The notes: generated by a model from the letters alone, not told the origin. DNA of 5,769 nucleotides from Spirochaetaceae bacterium (GCA_003249275.1 QKJO01000010.1:1-5769); one strand, 5' to 3'. Counted from the stretch's first letter, positions 1 to 5,769 are shown. A program made the numbers and translations.

Positions 1-743
1 TGGCGGCGCTGGGCGGAGGCGGATTTTTCGGTATGAAAGTCCTACTGAAAGACCGTCCTGTCAAAGAGGTTGAAGCTCCTCCCAGACAGACCGTTCAGTA
101 CCGCCTGGATGAAAGTGAAGCCCAGTGGAATCTTTTAAGCGGTGATGAAATTCTCATCTCCTATGAAAAGGGTGAACTCCATATGGCAGTCACTGTCGAG
201 TCCAACCGCCTGACAATTCAGCCGGTGGGCGGCGGTAACGGTCTGACCCTGGCAGTGGGTGATGAAAAGATTCTTCCCGGGGGGGAAGGTATTCCCGTCA
301 TCGGGTTCCGTTTAAGCTCCATTGATGCTGAAGGAGCCCTTCTGACCGTTCAGAGAACCGACGTTACTGTGGTTCATGAGGAACCTGTTGCAGAAGCCCC
401 CGCCGTTCAGCCTGTTGTTGACGGGCGCGGCAAAATCCTTCTGGGCGGGAGAACCAAACCGGAAGATTTTACCCTCAATGCCCTTTTCAGCGGATACTGT
501 CTTTTCCGTTATCAGTCGGATGAGGGAGAAGTTGTTGAAAAATTCTACCGGGACGGAGACCGTATCCGCCTGGATGTGAGTGATTCTCTGCTGATCGGAT
601 ACTCTTCGGCAGGAGATGTAACCATAAAGATTTCAGGGATAAGCGTGGTTCCCGGCAAAACCGGTGAAGTAGCAGTTAATTTTATACAGTGGGTGAAGAA
701 TGATGAAGGAAAATACGACCTCGTCCTCTTCCCTGTCCAGTAA
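1..743 (+). CDS. RodZ-like protein with DUF4115-type C-terminal domain, 5' partial
   Basis: The reading frame is open back to the window edge (first full codon at position 3), so the ATG at 33 is probably internal. The ten residues before it (AALGGGGFFG) look like the end of a transmembrane helix, followed by the basic stretch KVLLKDR. After the membrane end come two beta-rich blocks, about nt 90-375 and 460-740, joined by a Pro/Ala/Val linker at 380-425. The last block, with LFSGYCLFRYQ, FYRDGDRIRL, LLIGYSSAGDVTI and GEVAVNFIQWV, resembles the DUF4115 domain that ends RodZ proteins. RodZ is an inner-membrane protein with a cytoplasmic helix-turn-helix that binds MreB and supports rod or cell-body shape. 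The helix-turn-helix would lie upstream of the window, so it is not seen here. The 3' end overlaps rimO by 41 to 44 nt. The family assignment is a judgement from pattern; orthology to RodZ is uncertain. Confidence 0.6.
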   Translation, partial: AALGGGGFFGMKVLLKDRPVKEVEAPPRQTVQYRLDESEAQWNLLSGDEILISYEKGELHMAVTVESNRLTIQPVGGGNGLTLAVGDEKILPGGEGIPVIGFRLSSIDAEGALLTVQRTDVTVVHEEPVAEAPAVQPVVDGRGKILLGGRTKPEDFTLNALFSGYCLFRYQSDEGEVVEKFYRDGDRIRLDVSDSLLIGYSSAGDVTIKISGISVVPGKTGEVAVNFIQWVKNDEGKYDLVLFPVQ

Positions 744-2073
744 AACCTTTTATGTAGAGAATCTCGGTTGTTCTAAGAATCAGGTTGATGCAGAAACCAT
801 CATAGCGTCGCTCAAAAGCGTCGGATGGGAGTATTGCGACAGTCCGGACAGGGCTGAGCTATTGATAGTCAATACATGCGGATTTATCCAGTCCGCCAAA
901 GAAGAATCCATACAGACCATCTTTGATTTCAGGCAGGCTTATCCGGACCGCAAGGTTCTGGCGGCGGGCTGTTTTGCACAGAGATACAATGAAGAGCTTC
1001 TGAAGATGATTCCGGAGCTGGACGGTGTGTTCGGAAACAGGGCCCCGGCCATGATCCCCGGGATGGTGCAGGGTGTTCTGGCAGGTGAAAAACCTGTCTA
1101 TATGCCCGAGGCGGATCTGAGTGCTCCCAGGAGGGAGAACTTTTTTAATTTCAAGGGTTCTGCCTTTGTCAAAATCTCCGAAGGATGCAACAACAGATGC
1201 AAGTTCTGCGCTATACCGCTGATCAAAGGTGATCTCCAGAGCCGCCGGATGGAGGATGTTCTGGAAGAGGTCCGTGATCTTGTAAACAGGGGCATCTTCG
1301 AGATCAATCTGGTTGCCCAGGATCTGGCCAATTTCGGACTGGACAGGGGTAAAAGAGAACTTAAAGAGCTTCTGGAATCGATCTCAGCCATGAAAGGTGA
1401 GTTCTGGCTCCGGCTGCTCTACATTCATCCCGACCATTTTCCCATGGAGATTCTGCCCCTCATCAAGGCGGATTCCCGTATTCTTCCCTATTTTGATATT
1501 CCCTTTCAGCACGGGGACAAGGAAATTCTGGCGAAAATGGGCCGGAAAGGGGATAGAAGCACCTATCTGGAGCTGATCAGGACTCTGCGGAAAGAGTTTC
1601 CCGAAGGGGTTATCCGCTCTTCCATCATGACCGGTTTTCCCGGAGAAACCTCTGCGACCTTTGAGGAACTGAGAGGTTTTCTGGAAGACGCCAGTCTGGA
1701 CTGGGCCGGTTTTTTTCTCTATTCCAGAGAAGAAGGGACGGAAGCCTACAATTACAGAGGAGCTCTGGGGACAAAGCTCTCCAGAAGAAGGTCCAACCGC
1801 CAGAAAAGCGTCCTTGAGGATCTTCAGCAGACTATCTCTGAAAAACAGATGGACCGGTTTGTCGGAAAGGAACTGACTCTCATCATCGAAGAACCAGTGG
1901 AAGGAGAGGAGCTCTACCTGAGCCGCTCCTATTTTCAGGCACCCGAAGTGGACGGCCTGGTTGTCCTCCGGGCTGAAGGTCTCAAAGCCGGTGATGTCGT
2001 GAGGGGCCGGATCATCCGCCGCAACGGCGTCGATCTGGAAGCGGTTCTGGCAGAACCGGCGAAAGGAAAATGA
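700..2073 (+). CDS. rimO: Ribosomal protein S12 methylthiotransferase RimO
   Basis: Radical SAM enzyme with two 4Fe-4S clusters that adds a methylthio group to the beta carbon of the conserved aspartate of ribosomal protein S12 (Asp89 in E. coli), in the cytoplasm. Its 457 residues are close to the family's usual 430-450. The N-terminal methylthiotransferase domain has its cluster cysteines in NLGCSKNQVD (C24), VNTCGF (C60) and AAGCFAQ (C91). The radical SAM motif is EGCNNRCKFCAIP (C163, C167, C170). VAQD, YFDIPFQH, TGFPGET and YSREEGTEA are typical. A TRAM domain fills about 387-452; QAPEVDG within it favours RimO over the tRNA enzyme MiaB. The start is well bounded: an in-frame TGA lies at 694-696, and no ATG, GTG or TTG occurs between the paired ATGs (700, 703) and the first conserved motif. 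GGTGA at 692-696 is 6 nt from the ATG at 703, which may be the true start. The Ser-rich residues 7-14 are encoded within the overlap with the upstream gene. Confidence 0.95.
   Translation: MMKENTTSSSSLSSKTFYVENLGCSKNQVDAETIIASLKSVGWEYCDSPDRAELLIVNTCGFIQSAKEESIQTIFDFRQAYPDRKVLAAGCFAQRYNEELLKMIPELDGVFGNRAPAMIPGMVQGVLAGEKPVYMPEADLSAPRRENFFNFKGSAFVKISEGCNNRCKFCAIPLIKGDLQSRRMEDVLEEVRDLVNRGIFEINLVAQDLANFGLDRGKRELKELLESISAMKGEFWLRLLYIHPDHFPMEILPLIKADSRILPYFDIPFQHGDKEILAKMGRKGDRSTYLELIRTLRKEFPEGVIRSSIMTGFPGETSATFEELRGFLEDASLDWAGFFLYSREEGTEAYNYRGALGTKLSRRRSNRQKSVLEDLQQTISEKQMDRFVGKELTLIIEEPVEGEELYLSRSYFQAPEVDGLVVLRAEGLKAGDVVRGRIIRRNGVDLEAVLAEPAKGK
2063..2067 (+). promoter_or_regulatory. Shine-Dalgarno of the helicase gene, favouring the second ATG
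   Basis: AAGGA lies inside the last codons of rimO. It is 2 nt from the ATG at 2070 but 5 nt from the ATG at 2073, so the second ATG is the more natural start. The choice changes the protein by one Met only. Confidence 0.5.
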
Positions 2074-4169
2074 TGAAAGAACCCGTCTGGCTCGCCTCCC
2101 TGAACAAGGAGCAGAAAGAAGCGGTCCTTCATGAAAAGGAACCGCTCCTGATCCTGGCCGGCGCGGGTTCGGGAAAAACCAGGGTCATCACCACCAGGAT
2201 CGCCTATCTTGTCGAGAAACTGGGATTTGCTCCCTGGTCGATCCTGGCCGTCACCTTTACCAATAAAGCGGCTGCCGAGATGAGGGAGAGGGTGGAAGCC
2301 CTTGTTCCCGGATCTGAAGGAGCCATGATCAGAACCTTTCACTCCTTCGGAGCCTGGCTCCTCAGGAGAAACGGCGCCCCTTTGGGGCTTAAGAGCAGTT
2401 TTACTATCTATGATGATGATGATACCGTCGGACTCCTGAAGACCCTCTTTGAGGATCTGCCCCGGAACGAGCTGCGTCTGATTGCCCGGAACATCTCCCG
2501 GGCCAAGGATGAATGTCTCAGTCCGGACGATGAACTGGGGCACATCTCGGCGGATATGGATTTTCCCCGGTACTACAAAGAGTATGAAGACCGTCTGAGA
2601 TCCATCGGCAATGCTGATTTCGGTGATCTCATCTACCTTTCCCGCCGCTTGCTGGCGGAGAACCCGGAAATAAGGCAGCGCCTGCAGCAGCGGTTCAAAG
2701 TGATTCTGGTGGATGAATACCAGGATTCCAACAGAGCCCAGTTTCAGATGCTCCAGCAGCTGGTTTGCCCCGATACCTGGCTCTGTGTCGTTGGAGATGA
2801 TGATCAGTCCATCTACCGGTTCCGGGGAGCCGAAGTGGAAAATATCCTGGGATTCCAGGATCACTTCCCGGGAACGAAGGTCATCAAGCTGGAGGAGAAT
2901 TACCGCTCCACCGGCCATATACTGGCTGTTGCCTCCCATGTGGTGTCCCACAACACAGGCCGCCTGGGCAAGAGCCTCTGGACACGCCAGGAAGAAGGGC
3001 TCAAACCCCGCCTTGTTTTTCTGGACAACCAGAACGAAGAGGCCGAGTACTGCGCCCGGCAGCTGGCCGACGGGAAATGGTCGGGAACCGCAATTCTCTA
3101 CAGAACCAACGCCCAGTCCCGTATTTTTGAGCAGATCTTCCGCAAGCACAACATCAGTTACCGTCTGGTAGGTACTTTAAGTTTCTACAGCCGTGAAGAG
3201 GTCAAAGATTCTCTGGCCTACCTGAGTTTTCTGAGCAACCCTGCCGATGAAGTCGCCTTCCGGCGCATCATCAATAAACCCTCCCGGGGAGTGGGGGCTG
3301 TCTCTCTCAAAAGAATCCTGAAAGGGGAGGGTGATTTTCTGATCACCGAAAATCTGGAAGAGGCTCTCAGAAAGTCTGCAGGTAAAGTGAAGGGCAAGGC
3401 CGGCAAAGGTGTGGAATCCCTGATCGGCCTCCTTGATAAACTGAAGGAAATCATGCCCCTGCAGGAGAACCTGGGCCAGTTTCTAAAAGAACTTATCACC
3501 GAATCGGGACTTCTGGATCACTACAGAGAGCAGGACAAGGTTGAGAATACCCAGAGGGTGAAGAACCTGGAAGAGCTTGTGACCGCGGCAACCGACTATC
3601 CCTCCAATGCCGAAGGTCTGGCCGAATTTCTGGAACTCATCGAACTGGACCAGGCGTCTCTGGAAGAAGAGGAAACGGATATCAACAGGGTGACCCTGAT
3701 TACCATGCACAACACCAAAGGACTGGAGTTTGACCGTGTCTTTATTACGGGCATGGAGGACGGACTCTTTCCCAGAGGTGCCGAATATGATGATGAAGAA
3801 GAGATTGAAGAGGAGCGCCGTCTTTTTTATGTAAGCATCACACGGGCCAGGAAAGAGCTGACGCTCACTTCCTGCCGAAAACGTATGCTCTACGGCCGGA
3901 CCGAAGAAGCCTCTCCCAGCCGTTTTCTGGATGAACTTCCTGCCGACCATATTGAATCGGAGGGTACTCCGGGATCTGCTTCCGGCGGAGGCGGCTCGGA
4001 ATACGCGCCGGGCACGAGGATCTATCATGAGGATTACGGAACAGGTGAGGTTGTGCGCAACGTTGTGAACAGCGGACATTTGGTCATACAGGTCGTCTTT
4101 GAGACAGGCCACTCCATGACTTTCCTGCCCGAATTTTCCGGGTATCAGCTGGAAATCCTTCGGTCCTGA
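2070..4169 (+). CDS. uvrD: ATP-dependent 3'-5' DNA helicase, PcrA/UvrD type (superfamily 1)
   Basis: Superfamily 1A helicase that unwinds DNA in nucleotide excision and mismatch repair and removes protein roadblocks. At 699 residues it is slightly short of the 720-724 of UvrD and PcrA. All motifs are present in order: Q motif LNKEQKEAV (11-19), Walker A GAGSGKT (31-37), Ia VTFTNKAAAEM (61-71), Ib RTFHSFG (88-94), II VDEYQD (214-219), III GDDDQSIYRFRGA (242-254), IV LEENYRS (274-280), V TMHNTKGLEFD (545-555) and VI RRLFYVSITRAR (583-594). A Gly/Ser linker (about 635-643) leads to a C-terminal Tudor-like segment (about 648-696: GTRIYHEDYGTGEVV and following). In PcrA and UvrD this part contacts RNA polymerase; Rep lacks it, so PcrA/UvrD is the better label. 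No motif residue looks lost. The gene overlaps the rimO stop as ATGA (or TGATG from the second ATG), so it is probably cotranscribed and coupled. Which of uvrD or pcrA a database would print is arbitrary. Confidence 0.95.
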   Translation: MMKEPVWLASLNKEQKEAVLHEKEPLLILAGAGSGKTRVITTRIAYLVEKLGFAPWSILAVTFTNKAAAEMRERVEALVPGSEGAMIRTFHSFGAWLLRRNGAPLGLKSSFTIYDDDDTVGLLKTLFEDLPRNELRLIARNISRAKDECLSPDDELGHISADMDFPRYYKEYEDRLRSIGNADFGDLIYLSRRLLAENPEIRQRLQQRFKVILVDEYQDSNRAQFQMLQQLVCPDTWLCVVGDDDQSIYRFRGAEVENILGFQDHFPGTKVIKLEENYRSTGHILAVASHVVSHNTGRLGKSLWTRQEEGLKPRLVFLDNQNEEAEYCARQLADGKWSGTAILYRTNAQSRIFEQIFRKHNISYRLVGTLSFYSREEVKDSLAYLSFLSNPADEVAFRRIINKPSRGVGAVSLKRILKGEGDFLITENLEEALRKSAGKVKGKAGKGVESLIGLLDKLKEIMPLQENLGQFLKELITESGLLDHYREQDKVENTQRVKNLEELVTAATDYPSNAEGLAEFLELIELDQASLEEEETDINRVTLITMHNTKGLEFDRVFITGMEDGLFPRGAEYDDEEEIEEERRLFYVSITRARKELTLTSCRKRMLYGRTEEASPSRFLDELPADHIESEGTPGSASGGGGSEYAPGTRIYHEDYGTGEVVRNVVNSGHLVIQVVFETGHSMTFLPEFSGYQLEILRS

Positions 4170-4172
4170 TAC

Positions 4173-4223
4173 CCTCAGGCCTCGAGTGTATAAACCACCT
4201 GGGCTGCAAATCAGCGCCGGTAG
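4173..4223 (+). repeat. Intergenic repeat, copy 1 (after the helicase gene)
   Basis: This 51-nt segment begins 4 nt after the helicase stop and matches copy 2 at 5068-5117 in about 37 of 51 hand-aligned columns with one gap. Shared blocks are CCTYAGGCCT, ATAAA, CACC.GGGCT, GCGC and GGTAG. It contains a 25-nt imperfect hairpin at 4197-4221 (outer ACC/GGT, inner GGCTG against CAGCG with a G-G mismatch, 5-nt loop). No T-run follows, so an intrinsic terminator is not supported. Function is unknown. Confidence 0.5.
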
Positions 4224-4235
4224 AGTCTTTACACT

Positions 4236-4291
4236 TGACTTAATTGACTTGAAGATAAGGGTGACTTAATCTGTCCCCATAAGATAAGGAG
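4236..4291 (+). repeat. Imperfect tandem duplication in the leader of the aminotransferase-like gene
   Basis: Unit 1 (4236-4261) and unit 2 (4262-4291) both begin TGACTTAAT and both end in AAGATAAGG plus one or two purines. The middle differs and unit 2 is 4 nt longer. Unit 2 ends in the Shine-Dalgarno AAGGAG; unit 1 ends in a weaker AAGGG. A third TGACTT lies at 4245-4250 inside unit 1. Evenly repeated 6 to 9 nt motifs could be operator half sites or simply a recent small duplication. Confidence 0.5.
4286..4291 (+). promoter_or_regulatory. Shine-Dalgarno deciding the start at 4300
   Basis: AAGGAG is 8 nt upstream of the ATG at 4300 and only 2 nt upstream of the in-frame TTG at 4294. The spacing selects the ATG and gives a 257-residue product instead of 259. 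Confidence 0.75.
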
Positions 4292-4299
4292 ATTTGAGA

Positions 4300-5073
4300 A
4301 TGACCCCAAGAGGACAGAAAAGACTGAGAACTCTTCCTGCCATCCGCAGGGCCCGGGGATTTCACCTCTACGACAACGGAGGCAGGAGAATTCTGGATCT
4401 TTATCTTGAGGGCGGACGGGCCTGGCTGGGGCATCGTCCGGAGGGACTCTCTCTGCAGCTGAAAAATACCCTCACCCGTGGAGTGTACGCCGCTTATCCG
4501 GGAAGTGAAGAAGGAAAGCTTCTGAAAGCCGCCCGGACTCTGGCTGTGCAGTCCGGCTCAAACCCCGGCTGCCGGGCTCTTTACCTGAGAGGCGGGGCTT
4601 CGGATGCTGTTATTCCAGCCGCCGTTGATCCTCTGTTTTCCGATCGGGGCGAGTGCGTTCTCTGGCGTCCGGGACTTCCATGGCCTGCAAAGGCCGATTA
4701 TATTGAAATACTTGTTCCCCTGCCCGGTTTTGACGCAGGAAGAATCATCATTACAAACAGAGAGGATCACCCCACGGGCGATCTTCCTTCTCCCGTCATT
4801 GCCGCCGCTTTGACCCGGTGTCTGTGGACCCTGAAGAATACACTTGAAACACAACCGGCATCTGTCGGGATAAAAGCTGGTAATTCATGGGAGCAGAAAG
4901 GCCCCTATCATATTTTTAAAGGCAGTGAAGAGGAGTATGACACACTCTTTAAAAAAGCCCTTTCCGATGGAATCCTCCTGCCTCCCGACAAGTCTGATCC
5001 CATGATCATTCCCGGGGAACTGACCACAGGGGATCAGAAACTCCTTATATCCTTTTTTCAATCTACTCCTTAG
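4300..5073 (+). CDS. Shortened class III aminotransferase-like protein, probably without PLP activity
   Basis: The 257 residues match both ends of class III PLP aminotransferases (such as glutamate-1-semialdehyde aminomutase) but lack the middle. Residues 18-82 (RARGFHLYDNGGRRILDL, LGHRPEG, then the YPGSEEGKLLKAARTLA stretch) follow the family's N-terminal pattern of a displayed aspartate, Gly-Arg and LGH. Residues 92-103 (RALYLRGGASDA) sit where the SGSEA loop would be. SPVIAAAL (164-171) recalls the post-lysine NP..AAAL helix. Residues 201-252 (GPYHIFKGSEEEYDTLFKKA, GILLPP, IPGELTTGD) follow the C-terminal small domain. Usual enzymes have about 430 residues. I see no DEV-type aspartate motif and no GK-type Schiff-base lysine, so loss of catalysis is inferred. 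The frame is intact with no stop, which argues for a kept protein, not a decaying gene. It stands alone 130 nt after the helicase gene. A wholly different fold is possible but less likely. Role unknown. Confidence 0.7.
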   Translation: MTPRGQKRLRTLPAIRRARGFHLYDNGGRRILDLYLEGGRAWLGHRPEGLSLQLKNTLTRGVYAAYPGSEEGKLLKAARTLAVQSGSNPGCRALYLRGGASDAVIPAAVDPLFSDRGECVLWRPGLPWPAKADYIEILVPLPGFDAGRIIITNREDHPTGDLPSPVIAAALTRCLWTLKNTLETQPASVGIKAGNSWEQKGPYHIFKGSEEEYDTLFKKALSDGILLPPDKSDPMIIPGELTTGDQKLLISFFQSTP

Positions 5074-5117
5074 GCCTGAACGAATAAATCACCAGGGCTT
5101 CGTTGCTGCGCTGGTAG
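5068..5117 (+). repeat. Intergenic repeat, copy 2 (overlaps the stop of the aminotransferase-like gene)
   Basis: This is the partner of the copy at 4173-4223. The TAG stop at 5071-5073 lies inside the shared CCTYAGGCCT block. The 25-nt hairpin at 5091-5115 has outer stem ACCAG/CTGGT, a G-G mismatch at the same position as in copy 1, then GC/GC and a 9-nt loop. No T-run follows. Orientation relative to the genes is the same as copy 1, directly downstream of a stop codon. Confidence 0.5.
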
Positions 5118-5118
5118 C

Positions 5119-5143
5119 ACGACTATACAAAACCCACTTCAAG
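5119..5143 (+). promoter_or_regulatory. Leader motif shared with rplM (copy 1)
   Basis: ACGACTATA, four A residues and a CCC...TT.AAG tail match 5592-5617 upstream of rplM in about 20 of 26 hand-aligned columns. It includes a TATACA (5124-5129) that could serve as a -10 hexamer, but no good -35 lies 16 to 18 nt upstream. The promoter role is therefore only a possibility. Confidence 0.35.
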
Positions 5144-5176
5144 GATATAAAATATTCTTTCATAAAGGAGTATGTC

Positions 5177-5470
5177 ATGACCTTACCCGTTCTTCTCATA
5201 GGCAGAGCCCTCGTCAGCTTTCTGGCATCCTTCCTGGCTATCTGGGTGTGGTCCAGAACAAGGGAGGAATCATGGCTCTTCATCGTTACAGGCATCCTCC
5301 TGTCCTTTGTTCTGCTGGTCATGGAGATCCTCTCCCAGGTCGGCCTTCTGCCGCTCAGGCTGTCCGGCCCCGGAACAATACCTTTGTGGTTCGGCCTGCT
5401 GCAGCTTGTTCCCTATCTGCTTTATGCTCTGGGACTGGCTTTTTACCTCTTCAGGAACAGAAGATATTAG
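5177..5470 (+). CDS. Small membrane protein of unknown function, three predicted transmembrane helices
   Basis: I do not recognise this 97-residue protein. It is strongly hydrophobic with three likely membrane segments at about 3-25, 32-55 and 69-92. Basic residues cluster after helix 1 (WSRTRE) and at the C-terminus (RNRRY), while the loop between helices 2 and 3 carries only one Arg. This suggests an outside N-terminus and a cytoplasmic C-terminus. No signal peptidase site, Cys or catalytic motif is visible. The start is supported by AAAGGAG at 5164-5170, 6 nt upstream of the ATG; an ATG at 5172 in another frame ends after two codons. The gene stands in its own spacer, 103 nt after the aminotransferase-like gene and 164 nt before rplM. 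Its leader shares a motif with that of rplM. That this is a real gene is supported by the ribosome-binding site and the clean helix pattern; its role cannot be read from the sequence. Confidence 0.75.
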   Translation: MTLPVLLIGRALVSFLASFLAIWVWSRTREESWLFIVTGILLSFVLLVMEILSQVGLLPLRLSGPGTIPLWFGLLQLVPYLLYALGLAFYLFRNRRY

Positions 5471-5550
5471 GTTTCGGGTGTCTGTTTTCAGCAGGGAAGG
5501 ATATTCGGGAAAAGGAATTCATAAACTCTTTACTTGTATCGAATTCTGTA

Positions 5551-5579
5551 TTGACAAGATTTTCGGATTATGTGAAAAT
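5551..5579 (+). promoter_or_regulatory. Candidate sigma70-type promoter of rplM
   Basis: A consensus -35 TTGACA (5551-5556) is followed after 17 nt by GAAAAT (5574-5579), which matches TATAAT in 4 of 6 positions and is preceded by TGT, an extended -10 element. Transcription would begin near 5586, giving a leader of about 50 nt. A TATATA at 5597-5602 is an alternative -10 but has no -35 at the right distance. Confidence 0.5.
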
Positions 5580-5591
5580 TGCGAACCCGTT

Positions 5592-5617
5592 ACGACTATA
5601 TAAAAGACCCTTTAAAG
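5592..5617 (+). promoter_or_regulatory. Leader motif shared with the membrane-protein gene (copy 2)
   Basis: This is the counterpart of 5119-5143, with ACGACTATA identical and the A-run and CCC..TT.AAG tail largely kept. If the promoter at 5551-5579 is used, the motif lies in the transcribed leader of rplM, 17 nt before the start codon. It could then act on translation or mRNA stability instead of initiation. Confidence 0.35.
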
Positions 5618-5622
5618 TAAGG
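5618..5622 (+). promoter_or_regulatory. Weak, distant Shine-Dalgarno of rplM
   Basis: TAAGG ends 12 nt before the ATG at 5635, a longer gap than the usual 5 to 9 nt. The sequence between is an A-rich tract, which is also common before efficiently translated ribosomal genes. Conserved L13 residues begin right at this ATG, so the start itself is not in doubt. Confidence 0.4.
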
Positions 5623-5634
5623 CAGAAAAAAGAA

Positions 5635-5769
5635 ATGAAAACAATATTTGTTAAACCGCAGGAAATTGAGCGCAAATGGTTCATCATCGATGCAGCTGGA
5701 CAGCCTCTTGGTCGTGTTGCTGTGAAGGCCGCTGACATTTTGAGAGGAAAAACCAAAGCGCTTTATACT
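5635..5769 (+). CDS. rplM: Large-subunit ribosomal protein L13, 3' partial
   Basis: The first 45 codons of a protein usually about 142-150 residues long. L13 (uL13) is an early assembly protein of the 50S subunit and binds 23S rRNA. The visible part carries the family's N-terminal signature: RKWFIIDA (13-20), [16 protein letters not shown] (24-39) and the KALYT start of the K..YTPH motif, cut by the window edge. Translation starts at the ATG where family members normally start. The gene is usually followed by rpsI (S9); that gene would lie beyond this window and is not seen. A consensus -35 and extended -10 precede it, and the 164-nt upstream spacer suggests independent transcription from the membrane-protein gene. 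Confidence 0.95.
   Translation, partial: MKTIFVKPQEIERKWFIIDAAGQPLGRVAVKAADILRGKTKALYT

Noticed and set aside
1935..3149. Open minus-strand frame of about 400 codons opposite rimO and the helicase gene
   Set aside because: It lies antisense to a helicase with every motif intact, shows no recognisable domain, and is explained by codon bias in G+C-rich coding sequence.
3483..4112. Open minus-strand frame of about 210 codons opposite the 3' part of the helicase gene
   Set aside because: It is a shadow of conserved helicase motifs V and VI; no domain or ribosome-binding context supports it.
4228..4272. Promoter for the aminotransferase-like gene using TTTACA or TTGACT as -35
   Set aside because: No hexamer at 16-18 nt spacing matches TATAAT in more than 3 positions, so no specific promoter can be assigned.
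5091..5115. Hairpin after the aminotransferase-like gene as an intrinsic terminator
   Set aside because: The stem is imperfect and is followed by AGCACGACTA, not a T-run. It is better described as part of the repeat.
5068..5117. Repeat copy 2 as an integron attC site
   Set aside because: AGGCCTGAAC and GTTGCTG only loosely recall the attC core sites. The required RYYYAAC and GTTRRRY boxes are not present and no integrase is in view.
5072..5123. Minus-strand reading of the repeat as the C-terminus of a protein
   Set aside because: Copy 2 reads as a short open peptide, but copy 1 has a stop and a frame-shifting gap in the same place. The shared signal is nucleotide-level, not coding.
5515..5546. 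Two GAATTC sites flanking ATA/TAT arms, a possible operator or terminator upstream of rplM
   Set aside because: The arms are short, A+T-rich and need a bulge, with a 13-nt loop and no T-run. Each GAATTC is palindromic on its own, so the symmetry is weak evidence.

Overview
The window is an ordinary chromosomal stretch of about 53% G+C that runs entirely on the + strand. It holds four complete protein genes and two genes cut by the window edges. The order is: a RodZ-like envelope protein (5' end missing), rimO, a PcrA/UvrD-type helicase, a protein resembling a shortened class III aminotransferase, a 97-residue membrane protein, and the first 45 codons of rplM (ribosomal protein L13). The protein sequences and the RodZ-like/rimO/helicase order suggest a free-living member of the Spirochaetes. 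This assignment comes from family recall, not from a diagnostic marker, and is moderate at best.

Region 1 to 4169 is one tightly packed transcription unit. The RodZ-like gene overlaps rimO by 41 to 44 nt, and rimO overlaps the helicase gene by 4 nt (ATGA) or 1 nt (TGATG), so translational coupling is likely. The three products act in cell shape and envelope (RodZ-like), ribosome modification (RimO, methylthiolation of S12) and DNA repair or RNA polymerase traffic (PcrA/UvrD). The link looks like shared expression, not a shared pathway.

Region 4170 to 5634 is looser. Two small genes without firm function are each followed and preceded by 103 to 164 nt spacers. No gap exceeds 300 nt. The spacers contain the least explained sequence: a roughly 50-bp imperfect repeat with a conserved 25-nt hairpin after both the helicase gene and the aminotransferase-like gene; an imperfect tandem duplication that carries the Shine-Dalgarno of the aminotransferase-like gene; and a 25 to 26 nt motif shared by the leaders of the membrane-protein gene and rplM.

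Region 5551 to 5769 holds a good sigma70-type promoter candidate and the start of rplM, presumably the head of an rplM-rpsI operon continuing past the window. I found no mobile element, CRISPR array, tRNA, rRNA or convincing intrinsic terminator. The clearest candidates for something little described are the aminotransferase-like pseudoenzyme and the intergenic repeat pair.
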